Assembly: GCA_034437515.1 (NCBI GenBank)
Contig: DAOTTX010000198.1
Span: forward strand, 1-16,767
Origin: DAOTTX01 sp034437515
Lineage (GTDB): Bacteria; Chloroflexota; Anaerolineae; Aggregatilineales; Phototrophicaceae
DNA: 16,767 nucleotides
Direction: 5' to 3'
Position numbers and translations under genes: made by a program. Position 1 is the stretch's first letter. Each line of letters begins with the position of its first letter. Of the stretch, positions 1 through 6,233 are shown piece after piece. The notes below the pieces were generated by a model, which saw nothing but the letters and a program-made list of their open reading frames with translations, was not told the origin of the DNA and made no database searches.

Positions 1-90
1 CCGCCGTAGGCGGCTAATCCCCCTCGCCCCAGGCCGTAGGCCGGGTGTGGGAGAGGGGGAAAACGACGAATGTCGCAGGGGGTGAGGGGG
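1..90 (-). repeat. Palindromic intergenic element, copy 1
   Basis: A set of nested hairpins with no coding signal. CCGCC-GTA-GGCGG lies at 1-13. A long stem pairs 19-29 with 49-59 (10 of 11 positions, one G/A mismatch) and encloses a small hairpin GGCC-GTA-GGCC at 32-42. Read on the minus strand it starts with a C-rich CCCCTCA block (from about 90), then the C-rich/G-rich stem, then a three-base-loop hairpin. The element at 6108-6183 has the same order and shares the ten bases TCTCCCACAC (45-54 here, minus strand). I infer that both belong to one dispersed repeat family. This copy touches the window edge, so its outer limit is unknown. Confidence 0.6.
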
Positions 91-316
91 TTGGCGATAC
101 CTGAGTAGTTACTTGCAAAGTCCATCAAAATTAGCTGGTCAGAGTAGTGTTCCGACAGTGTCACAGTGTCACATTCGTTGTTTGCGTCGAGATCGTCTCA
201 AGCGGGTGCGGTCGTCGAGATGTTTCAACACCGAGGTGATGGCATCGCTTCTCTTGTGGCGCAACCAGAGTCGCCTGCTTTAGTGATGTCGTTTGCTACG
301 ACCTTAGCGTTGACGC
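91..316. other. Intergenic stretch downstream of anti-sigma gene
   Basis: No credible gene is seen here. The stretch holds an 8-base tandem duplication (CAGTGTCA at 156-163 and 164-171) and a short inverted repeat AGCGT-TG-ACGCT at 306-317 that overlaps the stop codon of the minus-strand anti-sigma gene. The latter has no U-tract, so it is not a convincing terminator. A 64-codon plus-strand frame starting near 166 has no ribosome binding site and no recognisable motifs. Confidence 0.5.
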
Positions 317-883
317 TCACTCGTCGGTGGTTTCGTCCTCGATGCCGAGCACCTCCTTGACCAGCAGCAGCAGCGTGGACGGAATCATGGTCAGCACGGC
401 GAGCGCCGCTTCGGGGTCGTTCTCGGCGGCGGCCTGCGCTTCTTCAAGCATCACGTCCATCACGTCAATCGTCAGGATGAACAGCGCGGTCACCTTTGCC
501 AGCACCCGCTCGATCGTTTCCGGCTTGGCTTTGGCGTTGAGCATCAATTCCGCTGCGGCGACCAGCAGCGGCAGCGTGGCGACGGTCACCGCGTTGAGCG
601 CCACCTGTACCACCGCTTCCGCCATTTCATCGAGATCGTACTGCTGGCGTTGGCCTTTCCTGGCTTCTTCCGCGATGCGTGCTATGATGTTTACCGCAAG
701 GCGCTCCGGGGCGCGGCGATGGGGGGCGACGCGCAGTAGCTGGTCTACTTTTTGCAACTTATCGAGTTCTTGCAGACTTTCGGAGTCTTCTTGCAGATAA
801 CCGTCAAGTTCCTGCGCTTTTGCAGCGGAAAGCTCACCGTCGATTGCTTCTTGCATCAGTTGTTGTTTACGATCCATAGACAC
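317..883 (-). CDS. Probable anti-sigma factor, zinc-finger-like domain without Cys
   Basis: This 188-residue protein is encoded 3 bases after the ECF sigma gene, the usual place for its anti-sigma partner. The start is GTG at 883 (an in-frame ATG lies at 877). The spacing and the GGGAAA just upstream suggest translational coupling. Residues 1-60 (AIDGELSAAKAQELDGYL, then QELDKLQKVDQLLR) follow the pattern of the zf-HC2 anti-sigma N-terminus, which binds and blocks the sigma factor. The whole protein contains no cysteine and only one histidine, so it cannot hold zinc in the classical way. Residues 88-180 form three hydrophobic or amphipathic stretches (AVVQVALNAVTVATLPLLVAAA, VTALFILTIDVMDVML and AALAVLTMIPSTLLLLVKEVL), each interrupted by charge; whether they cross the membrane is uncertain. 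The role is inferred from position and the N-terminal pattern, not from a clear family match. Confidence 0.72.
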   Translation of the reverse strand: MSMDRKQQLMQEAIDGELSAAKAQELDGYLQEDSESLQELDKLQKVDQLLRVAPHRRAPERLAVNIIARIAEEARKGQRQQYDLDEMAEAVVQVALNAVTVATLPLLVAAAELMLNAKAKPETIERVLAKVTALFILTIDVMDVMLEEAQAAAENDPEAALAVLTMIPSTLLLLVKEVLGIEDETTDE

Positions 884-886
884 GAT

Positions 887-1495
887 TTAGTTTCCCAATG
901 ATAAACGACTCGATCGTCCGGAGTCACCGTCGTCTTCGGTGGTGTCTTCCGGGGCGATAAGCCCGGCGAGCATCTGCCGGGCGCGGAACAGACGGCTCTT
1001 AATGGCACTCTCAGTCGAGTCCGTCATTTCGGCGATCTCAGCATATGAGTAGTCGTACCAATAGCGCAGCACTACCGCCGTGCGGTAATCCGGCGCGAGT
1101 TGGTCGAGCAGCGCCTGAATGCGTTCGCTGCGTTCACCAGCAAGCGTGGCTTGCTCTGGTTGTGGGTCATCGCTGGCAAGGGAAAGGGTCGCCGGGATCG
1201 GCTCATCAATCGAGACGTACTTCATCCGTCGCTTGCGCAGCCGGTCAATGCAATGATTGGAGGCAATCGACAGCAACCACGTCTTAAACGAGCGGTTGTG
1301 ATCGTAGCGACCCAGGTTGTTATACGCTCGCAAAAATGCCTCCTGCGATGCGTCCTCGGCCTCCACGCTGTTGCCCAGCAGACGATAGCACACGTTATAC
1401 ACTGCATCCTGAAAGCTGTAGACGATCTCCGCGAAGGCGTCTTGATCGCCCTCCTGCGCAGCATATACCCATTGGCTTATGGTTGGGTCAGACAA
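887..1495 (-). CDS. ECF-family RNA polymerase sigma factor
   Basis: This 202-residue protein has the two-domain layout of extracytoplasmic-function sigma factors. Region 2 spans about residues 17-90 (DAFAEIVYSFQDAVYNVCYRLLG, the DASQEAFLRAY motif at 48-58, then FKTWLLSIASNHCIDRLRKRR for -10 recognition). Region 4 spans about 122-178 (LAPDYRTAVVLRY, YAEIAEM, then the helix-turn-helix ESAIKSRLFRAR that reads the -35 element). The start is TTG at 1495, preceded by AGGAG (1506-1510, minus strand) ten bases upstream, which supports this unusual start codon. Length is normal for the family; the acidic tail of about 24 residues is not conserved. It would direct core RNA polymerase to a small regulon under control of the following anti-sigma gene. 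The signal it answers cannot be read here. Confidence 0.93.
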   Translation of the reverse strand: MSDPTISQWVYAAQEGDQDAFAEIVYSFQDAVYNVCYRLLGNSVEAEDASQEAFLRAYNNLGRYDHNRSFKTWLLSIASNHCIDRLRKRRMKYVSIDEPIPATLSLASDDPQPEQATLAGERSERIQALLDQLAPDYRTAVVLRYWYDYSYAEIAEMTDSTESAIKSRLFRARQMLAGLIAPEDTTEDDGDSGRSSRLSLGN

Positions 1496-1505
1496 TTCCG
1501 ATCTG

Positions 1506-1510
1506 CTCCT
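1506..1510 (-). promoter_or_regulatory. Ribosome binding site of the ECF sigma gene
   Basis: AGGAG on the minus strand, ten bases before a TTG codon at 1495-1493. No ATG or GTG at the same distance offers a better start, so this site decides the start of the sigma factor. Confidence 0.7.
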
Positions 1511-1820
1511 GTGCGTTCACGGGCGTTAGTGCTCATTGGAACGCGCTAAAATCTATACGCAAGTCTACTATATCAGGTTGCAAGTTGAGTTTCTACAAGC
1601 TACGCCACATACGTAAGATAATCGTTTCAAAATGCACTTGACTGTAAGACCTGGTTCTAGCGAACACTCCGCTCCTCTAAATTTCCTCCGTAGACCTCGC
1701 ACAAATCCGGCGTTAGAGATTTTCGACGTACTGCCCACTGCCGGTTCAAAACCGGGCGGCTACTTTAACCGCTCGGCGGTCGGCAAAAATCAATGTGGAA
1801 ATTTGGAGCGATTGCCCTGG
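1511..1820. other. Intergenic region between HAS-barrel gene and sigma gene
   Basis: This gap must hold the end of the MoxR-operon transcript and the sigma-gene promoter. Two hairpins with three-base loops sit at 1741-1780, close to the HAS-barrel stop. Nearer the sigma gene (about 1550-1640) the sequence is AT-richer, and on the minus strand it offers GAAAC motifs and a TATAGT hexamer near 1569-1574. I could not pair these into one convincing promoter. A 147-codon plus-strand frame crossing the region runs into the antisense of the HAS-barrel gene and is a shadow. Confidence 0.4.
1741..1780 (-). terminator. Tandem hairpins after the MoxR operon (possible terminator)
   Basis: Two stem-loops in a row: CCGGTT-CAA-AACCGG (1741-1755) and ACCGC-TCG-GCGGT (1768-1780), 41 bases downstream of the HAS-barrel stop codon on the minus strand. 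Neither is followed by a clear run of U in that direction, so intrinsic termination is uncertain. The three-base loops resemble those of the palindromic elements at 1-90 and 6108-6183. Confidence 0.35.
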
Positions 1821-2417
1821 TCACATACGGATGAGTGTCAACACGGAGGACAAACGTTGCATATTGTTGGGGAGCAGGCGCGTCAGATTACGCCCAGCGT
1901 TGACCAGAAACGCCCGCCGGTCGGGTTCCGGGTAGGCGTAAACCGCCCGGCGCAGCATCGCCGCCATCAGGTCATCGGAGGGGACTTCGGAGGCGTTCAA
2001 CACCAGCCGAAAGAAATCATGCCGGGTGGTAAAGTCGTAGACCTCATCTGCCGTACACAGCTTGACTTCCGATAGGCTCATCGGCGGGCGCAGCGGCAAA
2101 CTGTGGATGTAACGTCCACGTTCACAGTAACCCACGCTAATCACGCTGATTTCCACCGGGATGAGCCGGTTCTCGCGCTGGTCACGCAGCACGTTGGGGT
2201 CAACCGCATCCGCCATCACCAACTCGTTGATGAGCAGATCGTCCTTAATCTCCACCGCGTAGATCAAGCCCATGACGAACGTGTTGTCATCGTTGGCGAT
2301 GGGCGCTTTGACGAATGCGCCGAAGTCGTGCCGGGTGTCAATGCGGGTGCTGTGCGTCCCGCAGGAAAAGCCGCGGGTGCTGGCCCGTAGCACGCGCCCC
2401 ACCATGTCATCACTCAT
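1821..2417 (-). CDS. Stand-alone HAS-barrel domain protein
   Basis: This 198-residue protein begins with a domain like the beta-barrel found at the N-terminus of HerA-type ATPases and some ATP synthases: GRVLRASTRGFSCG (7-20), HDFGAFVKAP (30-39), VMGLIYAVEI (48-57), then RENRLIPVEISVISVGYCERG. The later pattern (LPLRPPMSLSEVKLCTADEV, FFRLVLNASEVPSDDLMAAMLRRA, FLVNAGRNLTRLLP and QRLSSVLTLI) matches, from memory, a cyanobacterial and Chloroflexota protein family of about 200 residues annotated only as HAS-barrel. There is no Walker motif and no ATPase gene follows. It starts 5 bases after the YbaK-type gene, and its AAGGAG site lies in the last codons of that gene, so the two are translationally linked. 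Function is unknown; a protein-binding or DNA-partner role is only a guess. Confidence 0.75.
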   Translation of the reverse strand: MSDDMVGRVLRASTRGFSCGTHSTRIDTRHDFGAFVKAPIANDDNTFVMGLIYAVEIKDDLLINELVMADAVDPNVLRDQRENRLIPVEISVISVGYCERGRYIHSLPLRPPMSLSEVKLCTADEVYDFTTRHDFFRLVLNASEVPSDDLMAAMLRRAVYAYPEPDRRAFLVNAGRNLTRLLPNNMQRLSSVLTLIRM

Positions 2418-2422
2418 CTGTG

Positions 2423-2902
2423 TTACTCCTTCTTCACATCCATGACCGTGCCGTCCGTGATCTCCACCAGAGCATCAAATGTCAGCGGAAAAATCGCGTT
2501 GTGCGCCCCCGCCGCCGCGTAGACCGTCTGGTAACGCTTCAGCGAGTCGTCGATGTAAGTCGGCAGCGGTCGCCGGTGCGCGACCGGCGGCACCCCACCC
2601 GGCGCGTAACCGTAGATCTCGACGCATTGCGCCGGTGTGGCGGTCTTGACCTTTTTACGCCCAACTTCGTAATGCGTCGCCAGCTTGCGGTCGTCTACGC
2701 GCTGGTCGCCGCTTGCCAGCACGAGGATCGGCGTGCCATCGACCATAAACGCCAGGCTCTTGACGATCTGACCGAGTTCACAGCCGATGGCATCCGCCGC
2801 CTGCTGGGATGTCGCCGTTGACTCGTCGAAAAATGTGACCTTCGCACCGGGCAGCACATCATCGAGTGTTTGTTGCACATGGGCCGGGGTGAGCGGTTGC
2901 AT
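2423..2902 (-). CDS. YbaK/EbsC-family aminoacyl-tRNA deacylase
   Basis: This 159-residue cytoplasmic protein belongs to the YbaK/EbsC fold, which hydrolyses mischarged aminoacyl-tRNA (for example Cys-tRNA(Pro) or Ala-tRNA(Pro)) in trans. Visible hallmarks are IVKSLAFMVDG, with the family's conserved lysine at 48; the ILVLASGDQRVDDRKLA strand-helix (59-75); and the glycine-rich GGVPPV loop (102-107) that shapes the substrate pocket. The length is full for a free-standing member. It starts 2 bases after the MoxR stop and ends 5 bases before the HAS-barrel gene, so it is in the middle of a compact operon with no obvious link to tRNA. Which mischarged tRNA it edits cannot be told; subfamilies differ mainly in pocket residues. 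Confidence 0.88.
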   Translation of the reverse strand: MQPLTPAHVQQTLDDVLPGAKVTFFDESTATSQQAADAIGCELGQIVKSLAFMVDGTPILVLASGDQRVDDRKLATHYEVGRKKVKTATPAQCVEIYGYAPGGVPPVAHRRPLPTYIDDSLKRYQTVYAAAGAHNAIFPLTFDALVEITDGTVMDVKKE

Positions 2903-2904
2903 GG

Positions 2905-3906
2905 TTACGCCTTCACCCGTGCGACGTTTTGTAGCAGATCGCCCACCAGATCGTCGGTGCTGATGCCTTCCGCCAGCCCCTCAAAGTTGAGCAGCATCCG
3001 GTGGCGCAGCGCGGGTCTGGCGACCGCCTCGACATCCTCAAAGGCCACGTTAAAGCGCCCTTCTAGCAGCGCGTTGATCTTCGCGCCGACGATCAACGCC
3101 TGCGCCCCACGCGGCGACGAACCGAACTGCGCATAGCGTTTGACCAGATCGGGCGCGGAGTGATTCTGTGGGTGGGTGGCGTAGATCAGTTCCGCGACAT
3201 AGCGGCTGACGTGGCTGGCGATGGGGGTATCCAGCGCGAGTTGCCCCATTGCCAGCACCTGCTTACCATCGGCGACCTTCTGCGCGTGCGGAACATCGGT
3301 GCCGGTTGTGCGCTCGATAATCTGCACCAGATCTTCCACATCGGGGAACAGCACGTTGATCTTGAACATAAAGCGGTCGAGTTGCGCTTCCGGCAGGGGA
3401 TACGTCCCCTCTTGCTCGATGGGGTTCTGGGTCGCCAGCACGAAGAACGGTTTATCCAGCGGATAGAGTTGCCCGGCGACGGTGACATTTTTCTCCTGCA
3501 TGGCTTCTAGCATGGCGGATTGCGTCTTGGGTGTGGCGCGGTTGATCTCATCCGCCAGCAGCAGGTTAGCGAAGATCGGCCCGGCCTGGAAGCGGAACGC
3601 CTTACGTCCGTCTTCGGTGTCTTCCATCACGTTGGTGCCGGTCACATCGGAGGGCATCAGGTCAGGCGTAAACTGGATGCGGCTGAAATCAAGCGCCAGC
3701 GCGTCGGCAAGCGTGCGGATTAATTGCGTTTTACCCAGGCCGGGCACACCTTCCAGCAGGGCATGACGTCCCGCCAGCACGCAGATCATCACATCGCGGA
3801 TCACGTCCTTCTGCCCGACGATCACGCGGGAAATCTCCGCTTCGACGGCCTGCGCGATGCGGCTAAATTCTTCCAGTTTCATTGCAACGTTTGGGTTCTC
3901 GGTCAT
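2905..3906 (-). CDS. MoxR-family AAA+ ATPase
   Basis: This 333-residue protein has every landmark of MoxR AAA+ chaperones, which use ATP to remodel or insert metal into partner complexes, often with von Willebrand A-domain proteins. Walker A is GVPGLGKTQ (53-61), Walker B is LLLADE (115-120) followed by INRATPKTQSAMLEAM, sensor 1 is ATQNP (158-162), and the EGTYPLPEAQLDRF segment (166-179) is typical of MoxR. The C-terminal lid contains SPRGAQALI and ends RPALRHRMLLNFEG. The ATG at 3906 has a strong AAGGAG site 7 bases upstream. It is the first gene of an operon with the deacylase and HAS-barrel genes and follows the large membrane protein at 4045-6039. The DUF58 and VWA genes that normally accompany moxR are not in this window. 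Confidence 0.95.
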   Translation of the reverse strand: MTENPNVAMKLEEFSRIAQAVEAEISRVIVGQKDVIRDVMICVLAGRHALLEGVPGLGKTQLIRTLADALALDFSRIQFTPDLMPSDVTGTNVMEDTEDGRKAFRFQAGPIFANLLLADEINRATPKTQSAMLEAMQEKNVTVAGQLYPLDKPFFVLATQNPIEQEGTYPLPEAQLDRFMFKINVLFPDVEDLVQIIERTTGTDVPHAQKVADGKQVLAMGQLALDTPIASHVSRYVAELIYATHPQNHSAPDLVKRYAQFGSSPRGAQALIVGAKINALLEGRFNVAFEDVEAVARPALRHRMLLNFEGLAEGISTDDLVGDLLQNVARVKA

Positions 3907-3928
3907 ATTTTTACTCCTTAGATGATGG

Positions 3929-3972
3929 CGTTCTATTCAATCATGTCGTTCTATGAGGTGACCTGACAGGTC
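3929..3972 (-). promoter_or_regulatory. Palindrome and direct repeats ahead of moxR
   Basis: A perfect inverted repeat GACCTG-A-CAGGTC lies at 3960-3972, and two copies of CGTTCTAT lie at 3929-3936 and 3947-3954, starting 18 bases apart. All are inside the 138-base gap before the MoxR start codon (3906). Their positions (about 23 to 66 bases upstream) fit operator sites. No strong -35/-10 pair could be assigned, so regulation is inferred from symmetry only. Confidence 0.4.
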
Positions 3973-3987
3973 TGGGTGTGAAATAGT

Positions 3988-4013
3988 TGACCCCCTTCGC
4001 CGGGGTGGGGTCA
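3988..4013 (-). terminator. Hairpin after the GQQ-repeat membrane protein gene
   Basis: TGACCCC (3988-3994) pairs with GGGGTCA (4007-4013), and an alternative inner stem pairs ACCCC (3990-3994) with GGGGT (4002-4006). It lies 31 bases past the stop codon at 4045. On the minus strand it is followed by ACTATTTC, only a weak U-tract, so it may be an attenuating or partial terminator between this gene and moxR. Confidence 0.4.
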
Positions 4014-4044
4014 CAATGTCCCTCGCGTTCACTATGGGTGTGCA

Positions 4045-6039
4045 TCACTCCGTATCAATCGAGAGGAAGTACTCGCGGACGACATCGCGCAGCCCCAACG
4101 GGATATAACTCTGATCCATCGCCTCGTTAGCGGCGTCGGCGTAATCCTGAAAGACCTCGTTATAGGGCACGGTGACGTTCCCGGCGGGGTTGTCATTGAA
4201 CTCACCCTCACCGGCGGGCTGGTCGCTTTGATCCGGTTGTAGCTGGATGTCGGTATCGCCTTCCGGCGCGTTGAGGCGGCGTGGGTCGAACACTTCCTCG
4301 AACTGCCGCGTGCCACCCGATTCGGGGCCGCTGGCGTCTGGTGCATCGTCCGGGGCGGTCGCGCCGCTGGTGTCCTGTGAGAGGTCGCCGGGACTTTCAC
4401 CGGCCTGGCTCATATCGCCGTTGCCGCTCTGCCCGGACGCCTGACTCTGACCCTGTTGGCCTTGCTGTCCCTGCTGTCCCTGCTGCCCCTGTTGGCCTTG
4501 CTGTCCCTGCTGTCCCTGCTGGCCTTGTTGACCCTGCTGCCCTTGTTGCCCCTGCTGACCTTGCTGTCCCTGCTGGCCTTGTTGCCCCTGCTGGCCTTGC
4601 TGTCCCTGTTGGCCTTGTTGGCCCTGTTGGCCTTGCTGTCCCTGCTGTCCTTGCTGTCCCTGCTGTCCTTGCTGTCCCTGCTGTCCTTGCTGTCCCTGCT
4701 GTCCCTCTTGTCCTTGCTGTCCCTCTTGTCCTTCTTGGCCTTCTTGACCTTGCTGGTCTTGCTGGCCTTCTTGCATATCCTGGGCGGCTTCATCAAGCTG
4801 ATCGGCAGAGTCTTGATTCTGCTGTTGGTTTTCCTGGGCATCTTCGAGGGCTTCTGCTGCGTCTTCCATCGCCTCTTGTGCGGCCTCGGTATCGCCTTCG
4901 CGCAGGGCTTCCGCTGCGTCACGTAAGGCTTCCGCCGCTTCCGGCGCGGTTTCTTCCAGCGCCTCCGCTGCGGACTCCATCGCCTCCGCCAGTGCGTCGA
5001 GTTCCGCTTGTGACATATCCTCCAGGCTTTGCGCGGCCTCGTCGAGGGCGTCGGCGGCCTGTTCGCCCGGTGTCATCTCGCTTTCGGCGTCGCCCTCCCC
5101 TTCGGACTCACCCTCGCCCGGTTCACCTTCTCCGGCGGCGGAGTCGTCCTGCGGCATGTTAGAAAGCGTGTCAGAGGCGTTTTCGAGCGCCTGTTGTTCT
5201 TGCTCGGACTGTTCGCGCAATCCCTCGGCCTCGTTTTCGAGCATTTCCCGCGCATCCTCGGTAATGGCGAGGGCTTCCTCTTCGGTGATGTCCTCGTCTT
5301 GCAATGTGTCGAGGTCTTCTTCCAGGGTTTGTAGCAAATCTTCGCGCGTTTCGGCATCGAGGCCGGTGTTAGTAGCGACCTCCTCAATCGCCTCGCGGAC
5401 GTCCTCCTGCGCCTGGTCGATGGTCGCTTGCTGGGCGTCGTCTTCGGTGAGCGCGTCCGCCTGACTGTTGGGCAGCGCCAGCAGCAGTGCCAGCATAACC
5501 GCCATCACCAGCACGGCGACCCATTCGTTACGCCGCACATAAAAAGGCAGAAAATCCGATGCGCTGACCGTCTGCGCCTGTGCGTAGGCGTCGTTAACCT
5601 GCGAGTCGGCGATTTCTTCCTGCGCGTTGATGCGTCCGTCGAATAATTCGAGCGCGGTGGAGATGCGCTCTTTGAGGCCGAAGTCGAGATCGAAGCGGCG
5701 AGCGGCATCCAGCGGGGGACGAGGTAGCAACCACACATACCCTAACATCCCCAACACGCCAGCGGCCAGCGCCGCCGCCGCCACCAGCCCGATCTGCTCC
5801 GCTGTGAGGAAAGGGCGCAACCGTGAGATAATGCCGATCACAATGCCGATCACCAGACCGGGGATCAACGCCCGTGAGAACAACGCGATGGTCTGCGTCT
5901 GGCGCAACCGCCGGTCCCAGGTGCGGATCTGTCGCATGAGCGTCTGTTTCTTTTCCTGTGCTGCCTTTAATACCATAAGTCCGAAAATTCCTGATTGTCG
6001 TTTGTTGTGTGGACGCACGGCGGGCGCGTCCGGTTCCAT
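4045..6039 (-). CDS. DUF4175-like membrane protein with Gly-Gln-Gln repeat tract
   Basis: This 664-residue protein is next to a moxR gene and resembles the DUF4175/TIGR02302 type of MoxR-linked membrane protein. Three membrane segments are visible at about 56-72, 83-105 and 173-190, then a long extracytoplasmic or cytoplasmic region. Residues 195-420 are very acidic and Ala/Glu-rich, with coiled-coil character (AEALEDA-type repeats). Residues 423-530 are 36 tandem Gly-Gln-x triplets, with Gly at every third place except one Asp. Residues 531-664 are low-complexity and acidic and end in VPYNEVFQDY, then IPLGLRDVVREYF, a tail seen in MoxR-associated proteins. The ATG at 6039 has no clear ribosome binding site. 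Met22 (5976) follows AGGAA by about 12 bases and is an alternative start. It is known from family context that such proteins are MoxR clients or partners; the exact role is unknown. Confidence 0.8.
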   Translation of the reverse strand: MEPDAPAVRPHNKRQSGIFGLMVLKAAQEKKQTLMRQIRTWDRRLRQTQTIALFSRALIPGLVIGIVIGIISRLRPFLTAEQIGLVAAAALAAGVLGMLGYVWLLPRPPLDAARRFDLDFGLKERISTALELFDGRINAQEEIADSQVNDAYAQAQTVSASDFLPFYVRRNEWVAVLVMAVMLALLLALPNSQADALTEDDAQQATIDQAQEDVREAIEEVATNTGLDAETREDLLQTLEEDLDTLQDEDITEEEALAITEDAREMLENEAEGLREQSEQEQQALENASDTLSNMPQDDSAAGEGEPGEGESEGEGDAESEMTPGEQAADALDEAAQSLEDMSQAELDALAEAMESAAEALEETAPEAAEALRDAAEALREGDTEAAQEAMEDAAEALEDAQENQQQNQDSADQLDEAAQDMQEGQQDQQGQEGQEGQEGQQGQEGQQGQQGQQGQQGQQGQQGQQGQQGQQGQQGQQGQQGQQGQQGQQGQQGQQGQQGQQGQQGQQGQQGQQGQQGQQGQQGQQGQQGQSQASGQSGNGDMSQAGESPGDLSQDTSGATAPDDAPDASGPESGGTRQFEEVFDPRRLNAPEGDTDIQLQPDQSDQPAGEGEFNDNPAGNVTVPYNEVFQDYADAANEAMDQSYIPLGLRDVVREYFLSIDTE
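4450..4773 (-). repeat. 36-unit nonamer minisatellite inside the DUF4175-like gene
   Basis: Exactly 36 consecutive nine-base units, each reading CAR-CAR-GGN (or with one GAR) on the minus strand. Units 1-28 counted from 4450 all encode Gln-Gln-Gly; units 29, 31, 32, 33 and 36 encode Gln-Glu-Gly, and unit 35 has Asp for Gly. All four glycine codons and both glutamine codons occur, so the protein motif is perfect while the DNA varies. A younger subset is visible at 4639-4701, where an 18-base unit alternates for three and a half copies. Confidence 0.97.
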
Positions 6040-6107
6040 TTTATCATGATCGCAGGTGGTGTGTGTCGTCTGCTATGTCGTGTGCATTTCAGTCTCGCGC
6101 GTTTTGC

Positions 6108-6183
6108 CCCCTCATCCTAAATCCTTCTCCCACACGGGGAGAAGGACTTGCGAAACCTGCGGTTTCGGTTGCCGCAGGCAACG
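6108..6183 (+). repeat. Palindromic intergenic element, copy 2 (three hairpins)
   Basis: Three adjacent stem-loops: a 10-bp stem (6122-6131 with 6137-6146, loop ACACG), CGAAACC-TGC-GGTTTCG (6151-6167) and GTTGCC-GCA-GGCAAC (6168-6182). The second and third loops are complementary, and CCTGCGG (6156-6162) can also pair with CCGCAGG (6172-6178), so a switch to an alternative fold is possible. It is preceded by CCCCTCA and shares TCTCCCACAC with the element at 1-90, in opposite orientation. It lies between the permease and the GQQ-repeat protein, within what would otherwise be one transcript. Confidence 0.7.
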
Positions 6184-6233
6184 ATTGTCTACGACGACCG
6201 CACAACGCGGCGGGGGCGGAGTGCAGGCACCCG

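Noticed and set aside
156..171. Tandem CAGTGTCA repeat as an operator or origin iteron
   Set aside because: Only two copies are present, with no replication or partition gene near.
1632..2075. Plus-strand frame of 147 codons across the gap before the sigma gene
   Set aside because: Half of it is antisense to the HAS-barrel gene, and the rest has no coding character or start signal.
4450..4773. Regular short repeats considered as a CRISPR array
   Set aside because: Units are contiguous nonamers without spacers and keep one reading frame; there are no cas genes.
4456..4926. Plus-strand frame rich in Leu-Leu-Ser repeats opposite the Gln-Gln-Gly tract
   Set aside because: It exists only because CAR-CAR-GGN repeats lack stops on the other strand. 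There is no ribosome binding site, and the sense protein has clear membrane segments and a family-like tail.
4281..5162. Long plus-strand frame (293 codons) with Pro/Ala/Val repeats
   Set aside because: It is another antisense shadow of the repeat and acidic region, with no domain pattern.
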